Under the pieces are notes generated by a model. That model had not been told where the DNA came from. It was given only the letters and a program-made list of their open reading frames with translations, and made no database searches. From Celoporthe dispersa (taxonomy: Eukaryota > Ascomycota > Sordariomycetes > Diaporthales > Cryphonectriaceae): a stretch of 64,000 nt of DNA. Within the stretch, counting starts at the first letter, position 1. The number at the start of each line of letters is the position of its first letter. Position numbers and translations under genes: made by a program. The stretch is taken from contig WAID01000018.1 of assembly GCA_016584495.1 (NCBI GenBank), forward strand, positions 107,857 to 171,856, given 5' to 3'. Positions 21,571 to 33,600 of the stretch are shown one piece after another.

Positions 21571-24500
21571 ATGGCAAACACAATTCCTATTCCCGAGCCT
21601 CCTGGTTGGCCTATTCTGGGGAACATTCTAGACCTTGACTTTCAGTTGCCTCTGCGATCATTGTGCGAATTGGCAGAAAAACATGGTAGGCTACCACGAG
21701 TGCAAGGTCCAAATTTAGTGAGGCACACACTGACTTTCCTCGAATGAGGAAGGCGAGATATATCGTATGCGGTTACCCGGCCAAACTATCTTGATTGTCT
21801 CAAGCCACGACCTCGTGAATGAACTCTGTGACGAGAAGCGCTTTCCCAAAACCATACAAGGCTTAAGGGTACGTATACGTCAAAAAGCTTGCAATCATAT
21901 CGAGAACTTCCCGCTGACGATACATATATTTGACCCTTTAGGAAATGAGACACGGAGTGCATGATGGACTTTTAACAGTAAGTCGACGCGCCCGATAGGG
22001 AGAGGAGAATTCCGCTCACATGCCACGCAGGCTCAAACGGAGGAGCTCAATTGGGGTATTGCACACAGGGTTCTCATGCCAGCGTTTGGGCCCTCATCTC
22101 TTCCCGTCTGGTTTGACGGAATGTTTGACATTGCCAGCCAATTAGCCTTAAAATGGGCGAGACATGGGAAAGATAACCCGATCACAATTACCGAAGATTT
22201 CACCAGGCTGACACTCGACACAATCGCTCTGTGTTCCATGGACTTCCGGTTCAACAGCTTTTATAAGGATAACCTTCATCCGTTCATAAAGGCTATGTGT
22301 GATTTCTTGGTCGAGACTGGCAATAGAGCCTCAAGGTTGCCAATACCCTCAATATTCTACAAGGGAAAGGACCGGCGGTTCTTTAGCAACATCGAGATTC
22401 TGAGGAAGACAGCCGATGAAGTCCTTCAGTCACGCAGGAGCGAAGGGGGCCTTGATACACGCAAGGATCTTCTCTCTGCAATGCTCAACGGCGTCGACTC
22501 CAAGACTGGCCAGAGAGTGAGCGACCAGAGCATTCTTGACAACCTCATAACCTTCCTGATTGCCGGGCATGAAACCACGTCGGGGCTTCTTTCGTTTACG
22601 TTTTATCATCTTATCACCAACCCTGAAGCGTACAAGAAAGCTCAAGAGGAAGTAGACAGCGTCTGCAGCCAGGGACCAATCAAGTTCGAGCATTTGTCGA
22701 AATTGTCCTATATATCGGCGGTTAGTGCTCATGGAAATCCGAGTGTTCGTAAGCTTACAGACTAACAATACCACTAGGTCTTAAGAGAGGCCCTGCGTCT
22801 GAACCCGACCATCCCCGTCTTCAACGTTGCAGCTAAGAAGGACGAGATCATCGGCGGTCGTTACCGTATTCCAGCTAATGAGCTGATCCTCCTGCTCCTT
22901 ACACGGTCTCATCTCGACCCCAAGGTGTATGGCGAGGACGCTATGGAATTTAATCCTGACAGAATGCTCGACGAAAATTTCGAGCACCTGAATAAGGAGT
23001 TTCCCAATTGCTGGAAGCCATTCGGAAACGGCGCCCGTGCCTGCATTGGCAGGCCGTTTGCATGGCAGGAGGCCACCCTTGTGGTAGCTATGCTATTACA
23101 AAACTTCGACTTCACTCTCGACAATCCAAACTACTCGCTATCTCTCAAGCAGACATTAACAGTCAAGCCCGATGGGCTCCAGATCCGTGCTGTTCTCCGC
23201 AATGGACTAACAGCCACCCAGCTCGAGCGCAAATTGGCGGGCACGGCCCCACCCGTGAGCTCAAAGTCAGCTGTCGCGAAGAATGGGCTTCCACGGATGA
23301 CAACTGTCACAGAAAAGGCAACACATCTGAACATTTACTATGGTTCCAACAGCGGGACTTGCCAGTCTATAGCCGAGACACTTGCTGCCAATGCCTTCTC
23401 GCGCGGTTTCTATGCTAAGGTTGTGGACATTGCTGACAATGCCATCGGTAAGCTGCCTCTCAACGAGCCGGTGGTCATCATCACGGCTTCGTACGAAGGA
23501 CAGCCACCTGATAATGCAGCACGATTCGTGGATTGGCTTGAGACCATGGACAGTGGAGATCTTACGAATGTCTCGTACGCCGTCTTCGGTTGCGGACATC
23601 ATGACTGGGCATCTACATTTCACCGCATTCCCAAATTGATAGACGCTACTATGGCAAAACACGGCGCTCGCAGGATCGCACCACTCGGCTTCTGTGATGT
23701 TGCAGCGGGCACCATTTTCACAGACTTCGAGACCTGGGAGGACGACGTCTTCTGGCCCGCCATGACCACAAAGTACGGGGCTGCTGTACCTGAGGAGCCG
23801 GCGTTGACAGTACAGGTTTCGAGCCCGCGAAAGTCAATATTGCATTATCAAGACGTCAAAGAGGCAAGTGTGGTGGCTACCAGCGTCCTGACTGCCGACA
23901 ATGCATCTGTACAGAAGCGACACATGGAAATCCAACTGCCTCTGGACGAGACGTATCGAGCAGGGGATTATCTTGCCGTTCTTCCCATCAATCCGAGGGA
24001 GACTGTTTACCGAGTGATGCGGCATTTCCACCTTCCTTGGGATGCTCACCTGACTATCTCAGCGAATACTCTTACTCCATTACCAGGCGACAAGTCAGTT
24101 CCGGCTATCGAAATCTTTGGCTCTTATGTCGAGTTGTCGCAACCTGCGACGAAACGCAATATCCTCACCCTCGCAGATTTTACCCAAGACGAGGGCGCAA
24201 AGGTCAAAATCCGATCCCTTGCCGCAGACGATTGCTACACCTCCGAAATTGTGGCCAAGCGTATCTCCGTCCTCGATCTCCTTGAGACAAATACCAGTGT
24301 CCACCTAACCCTCTCGGCATTCCTACGCATGCTCCCTCCAATGCGTGTAAGGCAGTACAGCATCAGTTCTTCCCCTCTCTCGAAGCCACGTCACGCCATC
24401 CTGACGTACTCAGTGCTGGACGAACATGCAGGGAATGTGGGCGTTGCCACAACCTACTTATCCGGTCTGAGAGAGGGCGACGTGCTACACGTCGCAGTAC

Positions 24501-25030
24501 GTCCATCGCACGTGGCTTTCCACTTGCCTGAGAGTGACGATAGAAGCACGCCAGTCATCATGGTCGCAGCTGGTACGGGTATCGCTCCCTTCCGAGGCTT
24601 TATCGAAGAACGAGCTGCACTGCAGAGTGCCGGGCAAGACAAGCCATTGGCCCCAGCAGTGTTGTTCTTTGGTTGTCGCGATGCGGCCATGGATGACCTG
24701 TACCGTACAGAATTCGACGCATGGGAAACTAGCGGTGCGGTGTCCTCGGTGCATAGAGCCTACAGTCTGAAGGCGGAGGAAAGTCACGGGTGTAGGCATG
24801 TTCAGGACCGATTGTGGAAGGAAAGAGAAGAAGTAATGAGCCTGTGGGAAAGGGGTGCGAAGATTTACATTTGCGGTGGTCGAGCAGTGGGCGAAGGCGT
24901 AAAGAACATGTTGATCGACATCTGTGTTGACGCTGCCAAGAAAGATGGCCGGGACATGAGTTGGGAGAGCGGCAGGGAGTGGTTTGAGGGGCTGAAGAAT
25001 GACAGGTGGGCTATAGATGTATTTAATTGA
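21571..25030 (+). CDS. CYP505-type self-sufficient cytochrome P450:NADPH-P450 reductase fusion
   Basis: Five exons (21571-21685, 21753-21868, 21942-21977, 22031-22720, 22778-25030) give one 1069-residue frame. The P450 half has IPEPPGWPILGNI at the start, the I-helix AGHETTSGLL, the ExxR helix EALRL and the heme loop FGNGARACIGRPFAWQE. The reductase half has the FMN site YYGSNSGTCQSIAE, the FAD motif RQYSISSSP and the NADPH site VAAGTGIAPFRGF. Length and order match P450foxy/CYP505 enzymes, which hydroxylate fatty acyl chains near the omega end using NADPH without a partner. In this setting it could oxidise a polyketide chain, but a stand-alone fatty-acid role is equally possible. Intact. Confidence 0.93.
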
Positions 25031-25399
25031 TCTGTAGGCCTAGAACAGAATACAATGAATACAAGCTTTATACGGCCCTGAGATGATACATGGTATGTGC
25101 TCACTGAATCTGCGGTAAAAATGTAACGATACGTTGGTACAACTGGCATACTACGCAAGTACGTGAAGGGCTGGTCGACGTGGTCTTTATGTCGGTTATG
25201 CCAATAATTCACTGGAGAGTCCGACAGTTGCTTGGCGAGAGTGATATGGGCCAGTTGTTTGCTTTGATCACGGAGGGATTTAAATACGTAAACTGCTTGG
25301 GAGATATTGTTGTGTGAAAAGATATTGGTATGTCTCTCGAGATACATAGAAATGGTTAAGACAAGAGGATTCATTGCCAAAAACATCATCTGCATGACA

Positions 25400-26933
25400 T
25401 CAAGCCTCCTTTAGCTTCTTGTCGATCATGCTCCAAACATTCTCCCGCAGAGCCCCTACAAGCCAATAGTTACCCGCAGCATCTCTTCCCATAATGGGGA
25501 GGATATCACGTAGCTGAAACCTTGGGGACCAAGCATTGAACTGGATATACGACGGGAAGCCCGGTGGAGTAGAACGTGTAGCACGAGGGAGCCCTTCCTT
25601 AATAATAGCAGCTGACAAGTCAGTCTCAAAGAACTTGCTCTTGGTATTGTTAGTAAAGTTGATCATGTTCATGGTGACGTCGCCAAAAATAGCTGGCAGG
25701 ACAAGCCCGGTAGCCTCTGAGGCCTCCCTCTTGATGGCCGCTAGTGCTTCGATCTGTTCCGGTGTGCCTGCCTCGATCATCGAACGCCGGATCGCGTAGG
25801 CCGTATAGCTCAGTGGTTTGCTGGAGACGTCGCGCGCTTTGAGAAATGTCCACACCTCGGTCACTGCGTTGGCGACATAGGCTTTCCCATCGGGGAGATA
25901 TTTGTTTGCCACAACGCCGAGGAGTCTGAACGCCGTCATGATTCGGATTGTCCTGTTGGAGTTCCGAGACATGCCAGACATGGCGATTTGTGTGAACCAG
26001 GCAGTGAGGACGTCGTTGTCGCTGACAAAGGCGTTCGGATCCCCCGTTTCCGCTCTGATCTCTTCAATTGCCTGCTTTCGAAGTTGGGCCAAGTAGGGCC
26101 CCGGCATGCAGAGCACACGCGATTCGGTCCCGTAACGCACGCTCAAATACAATTGGCGAAGCATGAAGAGCCATTTCTTCCACCCTGTCAAAAGTTTGTC
26201 CGCGTAGACATACGGCTCCGTCGGGTTGGCTCCGAATGTGGCCAGAGGGTCGTGGTTGTAGCCGTGGAACTCGGCAATCTCATTAAATCTCTCCTGAAGA
26301 GCGAGAGACCAAGCGCGGTAGATGTGCCCCCCTCCTGTGCCGTCGGTAAAAGTATGCGGAAAACTCAGAGATGCCAGAGTTGCGTCGGTGAACGAAACGA
26401 TGTGCAGAGCAAGCTGGGGCACGTCTCGGGTGATGTAGTCCTCGAAAAATCTTGGTCCATCCTCGCTACGCGCCAATTCGAGGAACTCGTTGGGATCGGC
26501 CGCCACCGTCGGCTTCTCAGTCGCTCGAGGTATTCTCGAGGCCAAGGGATGCTCTTTGATTGAGATATCGTAAGAGACGTGCGAGTACCCTATGCCGGGC
26601 CGCTTCTCGTCGTATCGCTCTGGCACATGGTATTCCAACTTTCCCGATTTCTACTCAGCGGTTAGCTTGTAAGCTTTACAGTTTTAGATTTTCTTGCATA
26701 TGTACATTCAGCCTAAGCCGAGCGCCCATTTTGCGCCAGCCTGGTAGGTCCACGAGCCTCTCGAGAGCATAACGAAGCTTCTCAGGGTCCAGGACATCGT
26801 CGTATCTGTGCGTCACAACCAGACAGACACTGCGCAAGTAGTCGATATCATCTAGCGGATTCAGCGGGATGATTTCATCGGTAGGAATTGTTTCAGGCAA
26901 CACTGGCGCTCTGCTGCCAAATAGACCGCACAT
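25400..26933 (-). CDS. Fungal HxxxD acyltransferase (BAHD/trichothecene acetyltransferase-like)
   Basis: Two exons (26933-26706 and 26650-25400) join through a 55-nt intron into 492 residues, the usual family length. The catalytic motif is FPHTFTDGTGG (HxxxDG), placed at about residue 170. The second family motif near the C-terminus is represented weakly by FNAWSPRFQLRDILP. These cytosolic enzymes transfer acetyl or longer acyl groups from CoA to hydroxyls or amines. It lies tail to tail with the CYP505 gene and is divergent from the next P450, so acylation of a hydroxyl made by one of the P450s is a reasonable guess. No signal peptide. The first ATG (26933) was taken because the longer frame starts with TTG. 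Confidence 0.85.
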
Positions 26934-28121
26934 TTTGATAGTTGGAAACAAGAAACTTTCTTGAGCATAGAGGCTTTTGCATTGCAGGATGCAGGGATTT
27001 CCAAGCTGTTCATAAACAAATTGCTATATGTCTGCCACCGCCCTTCTCGAGATCTTGCCATCAAGTCCTCAAACTCACTCGACCGTTTCACCGTTCAATG
27101 TGTCGGCAGTAATCCAGGCAGGTGCATACCAAGAATATTAGCCGAGAAACGTGCGGTAATCCTGCCTGACAAACTAGCCCAGGGCTTTTAAACATGACTT
27201 CTCTAGACCATACCACCTCTGCGTATCGAAAGGCGCTTTGTGGGTACTCCAGTCCGCTCAGATGCTTGACATGGGACTGAATTGTACGCCCAGCTGAAGT
27301 TCGGGAATATTCTCCCGAAATGCTCCGAGTGTAGGCGGTTCGAACTGTGCCCAAAATCCCCCTATTTTGTCTATCCTTCTAGAAGCACCGCTAGTGGCAC
27401 TGCTAAGGATCCTTCCTTGAGCTACCAAGCATCAGGTCCACCTCAGGCAGATAATACCGAAATCCTGTTCCCCAGGTGAGGGTGAGGACTTCCCGATAGG
27501 AGTTTTAACGACAGTTCGCAAAGGATTTTCGAACGGAGCTTGATCTTTTTTTTTCCACAGTGATTCACAATACACATCTTGGAAAGTACAGCAGGCGGAA
27601 TAACACTTGGGCGGACATCATTGGCTGTCTGTTCCTCCCTGAGCAACTCCTGCCAGACAAGGTTCCTTTGGTGTGGAAATCCCGAATCAAGCGAATGTAA
27701 CTCTCTCCATTCTGGGCCAATTCTACCGTGTAAGGGTAACTGGGATGGTTTCGGCTGAATCAATATACTAGATCCCTCTGCGTACGGGACAATTCGGCCT
27801 GTGCCGCATGGATGAGTATGTCTACCTGGGAATGTAATTAGACTGTAGACACAACGAGCACCTATCAACTGTGTAGGATGACAAAGGATTGGTCTGAGGA
27901 AAGACGGCTGATAGTGGTGTGGCCTAGGCCGAAATTACTAGGTACCTGCTCCCAGCCACATGGCAAAGTAAACAATCTCAGGCGCGGCGCAGAAAGCGTG
28001 GTAATCATTTTGTTACATATGCAGGATCCCAGGTGCTTCTCGACCATAGCACATGCTGTCACTTTGCATGCATGCATGCTTCTCACGCAAACAAGATTAA
28101 GGCAACTAAACTGTTTAAGCT
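26934..28121. other. Divergent intergenic region
   Basis: A 1.2 kb spacer between the acyltransferase (-) and P450 (+) genes. An antisense frame at 27443-27868 has no recognisable motif. Probably promoter sequence for both neighbours. Confidence 0.4.
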
Positions 28122-29991
28122 ATGGATTCCACTTTATTTGCAAATCGATCGTCAGGCACGATGCTTGAAGCCGCTGAAGCGGCGTCTTATGCACCAGTCA
28201 TGTGGGCTACGAGCATCGTGGCCGTTGTCTTGATCTGGGTCGTACGCAGTCGGTCTGGACTCTCTCAATTCCCCCCTCGCTACAGACAAATCATCTTGGG
28301 ATATCAGTGGGGCGAAAGCCAAGGAAAGCTTCACAGTTGATGCCCGCGGGGTGGTCGAACGTGGACTGAAGCAAGTGTGTTTTCTCCGCAAAAAGAAAAT
28401 AGTAAACATAGCCTGATGAAAACCTGACAAAAATTCAGTTTGGCACGTCGAGGCCGTTCCGTGTTATCTCTGAGCTTGGGGAGATGCTCATATTCCCTCC
28501 GTCCATGGCCAATGACGTTCGGAACATTGAGAATTTCAACTTCGCCGAGTATATGAAAGAGGTATGATGATGCAACATTCACGCCTGACACAATGGGAAA
28601 GCTAATCTAAGACTAATAGTCTACATGTGCTCATATACCTGGGTTCGAGCCTTTCCATGAAGCTACAAGGAGCAGCTTGTTAAACGATATGGTCAAAACG
28701 AGACTCACCCAATCTCTGAGTATTTTAATTCTGACCATGAACGTGTCCCGCGCATTCGTTTCTGACGCTACGAAGGCAGATTAACTGATCCACTATCCGA
28801 GGAAACAGCTGCAGCGTGCACAGATATATTCCCTCGCACCAAAGGTACTTGTCTTAAATCTTCCCCGTGTTAGATGCATGTATACTGATGCTTCTGGTAG
28901 ACTGGCATGAAGTGGGCTTGAAAGATGGGCTCCTCGACCTCGTGGCTCGTCTTTCTGCAAGAGTATTCCTGGGAGACGAAGATGTCACTCATAATGCGTC
29001 ATGGCTCCGAATCACCAAGAACTACACGGTGGACTCATTCCTTGCGTCTTACGAGCTCAGAACATACCCCAGGTTTCTGCAATTCGTCATTCACTGGTTC
29101 CTACCAAGGGCACAAAGGTGAGAGCGCAGCTCAAAGAAGCTGAATCGATCATAGGGCCTGTCATGGAGAGGCGACGCGCCGAGAGGGCATCTTCGACTAC
29201 ACTGGCTGAAAAGTCTGATACGATCGAATGGACCGAGCAGATAGCGCGGGAAAGGAAGCTTCAGTATTACCCGGCCGCCTTTCAGCTCAATCTAGCCGTG
29301 GCGGCCATCCACACGACCACAGACCTGTTGGCGCACACCATGTACTGCCTTCTACAAAATCCCGAGTATATCCAGCCTCTGCGGGAGGAGATCATCTCTG
29401 TATTGGCAGGTGAGGGGCTGAAGCATGCCTCTCTCTACAAGCTCAAGTTGATGGACAGCGTGGTTAAGGAGGCACAGAGATTGAAGCCTCCCATGTCAGG
29501 TACGTTGTGTTTACACCATATCCTCTCCACTGTCCTTAAAGTTCACCAGGTTTACAATTGGAATAGTCAACATGAACCGCGTAGCCATGAGTGACACGCG
29601 TCTGCCGGACGGTACTCTGATCCCTAAAGGCACAAAGGTCGGCGTCTCCTGTCAGGCGATGTGGGACTCGAGTGTGTATCCGGAGCCGGACAAGTTCGAC
29701 GGATACCGATTTCTACGCCTACGGGAGCAGCCAGGAAACGATAACGTATGGCAACTGACGACGACTCGCGCCGAGCACATCGCTTTTGGACATGGCAGGC
29801 ATGCTTGCCCAGGCCGCTTCCTCGCCGCCAACGAGATCAAGATCGCGCTGTGTCACATGCTGCTCAAGTACGACTGGCAGCTGAGTTCCTCCAGTCCGCC
29901 TCCCAGGATTTTCACCAACGGAATCATGATGGACTCGGATCCGACAGTGAAGGTTAGCGTGCGAGGACGCAGGGCAGAAGTAGAACTGTAG
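28122..29991 (+). CDS. Membrane-bound cytochrome P450, six exons, two apparent frameshifts
   Basis: Inferred exons are 28122-28374, 28439-28561, 28620-28719, 28776-28844, 28901-29499 and 29567-29991. The N-terminus has a membrane anchor (VMWATSIVAVVLIWVV). Later come HTTTDLLAH (I-helix), KEAQRLKP (ExxR), SVNMNRVAMSDTRLPDG and the heme loop FGHGRHACPGRFLAANE, all typical of ent-kaurene-oxidase-like fungal P450s in secondary metabolism. Two single-base corrections are needed: the run of six C at 28271-28276 reads correctly with five, and AAA at 29114-29116 reads correctly with four A. It sits convergent to the PKS gene. If the shifts are real, the protein is dead; their location on runs suggests base-calling errors. 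Confidence 0.8.
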
Positions 29992-30619
29992 TGGGAGTTA
30001 ATCGTGGAGCGATTCAGAAACAAAAGCAAGGTTGGCCTGTACGCAAAATAGTAGCCGTCAGGTGCTCCGCCCCGATTAGGAGGCAGTGCGCCGAGCAAGT
30101 CCAGATACCCTCTCTGGATCACTTATTATAGACAAATTTCTGCATTATCAGAAATACTTGGAATATAAGAACCAGGTGTTACTCATTTCATTGTTAAAAA
30201 TATATCAGTAACTTTGTAATAGTCATATTCTAGGGATCCACCTATTGAAATTCTTCTCTGTTAACTATACCCACCTACTTTCGTGCGATGCCCGTCCCCT
30301 ACCTATGACAGACACATTTCCAGTCTGCACTGGGGATGTCTGTCATTTCAAGTGTTTGTATGTGTGTCATATGTTTATTTTTTTTTGCCCGGAAATTTCT
30401 GCTTGTATTACAAAGATATGGGGGCGGACGAGGTAACCATACATACTATCGAGAACACTCACCAATACTACAATTTTCAAACCTGAAATGAGAAACTTCA
30501 CGCTGACCTTTTTCAACGTGAACAAGTCAATGTTGCAAAACCATCAATTTCCAAATATTTCTAATATGGCCTTATATGTTTGTACATATTCTCATACCTT
30601 ATCATGTACGTGCATGAGA
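29992..30619. other. Convergent intergenic spacer
   Basis: AT-rich 3' flanks of the P450 (+) and PKS (-) genes. Nothing else seen. Confidence 0.5.
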
Positions 30620-33600
30620 TCAAGCCCCTTCACGGAGCATCCTGGGGTAGCTAGGTTGCCCCGGTTCATCCATTGACTCAATCAGGGCGGCAACACCTCG
30701 ATTGAGCCCCATTCCTACTGCGCGAGCTGCCCATCCGTTGATAGGAAGCACCTCCACATTGGTAGCTCCCGTCCTCTTCTCCACAAACTCTTTCAGGTTG
30801 TCCAGTGGAGCCACGATGTCACCCACTTGGTGAACATAGGTTGCGCTTCCCGCTGTCTTGGGCTTGTTGTCGAAGACGCATTGGAGGATGCTGGTCGATG
30901 CATTCTCAACCGAGACAAAATCTAGAGCACCGTGCAGGTTGTTCATGGCGGGCACAGCCTTAGTCTTGAGCATGTACTCGACCAGGGAGTTCATCCAGTC
31001 GAGCTGGGCTGCGGCGCTGGCAGCGTCTGCGCCCTCGCGGATGATGGTGGACGGGCGGTGGATCCACGTGTTGACACCGTGACGATGCTGGAGCTCCTCC
31101 AGCAGGCGCTCGCTTGCCCACTTGGCAGCGATGTAGCCGTGTGACCCGTCCGTGGGCGGGTAATGCCTGGCGACCGAGACCTCAGGGAAGGACTTGTAAT
31201 CGCCGAAGAGGGCAACACCCACAGTGGAGAGATAGTGGATGGGGATCTTGCGATCCATGCAGAGGCTGATGATATACTTTGTCGATCCCATATTTGCATC
31301 CCTGATGGCTGGGTAGAACTTGAGATGAGAAGTATCAGCGCCGTTGTGGATTACAGCATCAGCCTCGCTGAAGATGGTGACAGCGTCTGCTTCCGACAGG
31401 CCGAGGCGCGGTTGCTCAAGGTCACCCTCAAAGTACACCACGCGGTCGTCCTGCGGGAGCTCTCCATTCTTGAGGCGTTCGCCAAGGCGGCGAGTAGCGA
31501 TGCAAATGACCTTCTCAACCGATGAGGACCTGAGCAGCCGGGACAGTAACGCGCGGCCCAAAAGCCCGCTGGCTCCAGTGAGCACGATGACGCGAGGCTG
31601 AGCCGCCGCAGTGTTGTCGTTTGCCAACTTCACGGCTTCCGGCAGAACAATTTCTGTGTCCCAATCAATTTTCACTGGCCCTCCGCGCTCCATCTCAGGC
31701 GCGGGTGTGGTGTAGCCCGTTGAACCACCACTGCTGGATGCGGCAGAGGTTGTCTCAGAATTGTCTTTGGCTGCCTCTGGCGCGGGGGCCTTGGAAGCCA
31801 CCGCCTTCCCATCTGTAGCAGGGGCGTCTCCAGCAGCATCCCCAGCAAGCAAGCTCGGCGAGACCTGAGACGCGACGAGTTCGGCAATGTCAGCCATGGT
31901 ATCATTACCCATTATCTTCAGGACCGGAATGCCGACTTCGAAGTTCTTCAAGAACCACGAGCGGATGTCCACGGAAATCAGCGAATCCAGGCCGATACCG
32001 CTGCTCCTTGCAGCCATAAGGTCCTCGTCAGATGTTGTCATCTGCAGCACGTTGCGTAGTTGAGCGGCAAATGTCCCTGTTTTGTCCCCATACTGTTAGC
32101 CGTGCTTTACTATATTGTTGTTGTTGTAGCACATCAGTGCTGTTTGACTCACGTTTGACAACAGCAAGGACGTCGCTCTGGGACTTGCAGCCGCTGAGCT
32201 GATCCTTGATGGACATAGCTGCCTCACTGCCCGAGTCCCTCCAGCCTTTTCGACCTGGTGGGCAATGAAGGATGAGAAGACAGGGTTGGCATGCCACTTC
32301 GGAGCATCGGGGCCACCATTAGCCGGGATATCGAGAAGGCCGGTGGTCAACTCGGCCTCATCGTCCGAGTCAGGGCGGCCAGCGTCGATACCCTCGGCGA
32401 AGAGTTGGTGGTAATCCTGCTCTGACAAGTGCATCAAAGCCATCTTCGATACGGTCAGATCTAAGGCCTTGCTGGATTCTCTCTCCATATAGCCTGCACC
32501 GATAATAGCTCCCACATTGAGCGCCGAAGCAGCCAAGCCACGCTTCCTGCGCTGAGCCGCCACTGCGAGAAGAATGGAGTTAGCATATACGACTTTTCGA
32601 CAAGTCATGGAAGGGATCTTGGTCCCCAGATGGGTGAAAGGCGTAGAATATGTTTGTAGGGATTGCTTACGACTGCACATGAAGGTATTGGCCGCTGCAT
32701 AGTTAGCCTGACCCAGGTTACCGATGACGCAATTGATAGACGAGAAAAGGATAAAGAAGTCTAACTTCTGTGTCGCGAAGATGCGGTCCAGGTGGATGCT
32801 TCCATACACCTTGGGCCTGAAAACATCACTCATATGATTGAACGACATATTCTGGATCGAGATATCTCTCAAGACCATCGCACCATTGAGGACGCCCCCT
32901 ACCTCAGGCAACGTTTCGCAGATTTTCTGATAGGCAGCACGCAGTGCAGGCTCATCAGTCACGTCGCTACACAAAAGACCAAAATGTCAGTCAAGTAATC
33001 ACTTCGTGACGATTAGGAATGCTCCACTGCCACAACAACTTACCAAGGCACAATGGTGACATTGACACCATTCTGCTTATGAGCCTTGATCCAATCCAGA
33101 GAGATGTTTGGATTCCGGCTAGTCAGCACCAGATATCTGGCACCTCTCTCGATCATCCAGTCACAGAGAGAAACCCCAGAGCACCAGACAGACCACACAT
33201 CCAGTAAGTCTTATCACCCTTGAAGAAGGCTGCCGAGTCCAGACGGGTCACATTGACGGCGGGAGACTCTGACAGGTTCCAGTCAATGACCGTGGCGGGG
33301 TCGGCGGGCTTCGATCCACTGAGGAGGTCGCCAATCGTGACAACCTCTGGAGCGACTGCCTGAGAGCCATCTTGGCTCGCATCCAAGGCTCTCTGCAGCA
33401 GTCGTCCCAGCTGTGCGGCAGATGAAGCACTGCCCTCCCAGCCGACAGCAGAGTAGAGTGTCTCCGAGGTTTCCTTGCGGCAATGAGGAGCCAGCGTAGA
33501 CAGGATCGTAGATTCATTCTCTGACTTCTCGACCTCGTGGTTGGAGAGTCCAACAAAGCAAGAAGTGTTGACAGGAAAAATATCAACTACTTCCGTCTTG

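Noticed and set aside
27443..27868. 141-residue minus-strand frame between acyltransferase and P450
   Set aside because: No motif, lies in a region expected to hold two promoters.
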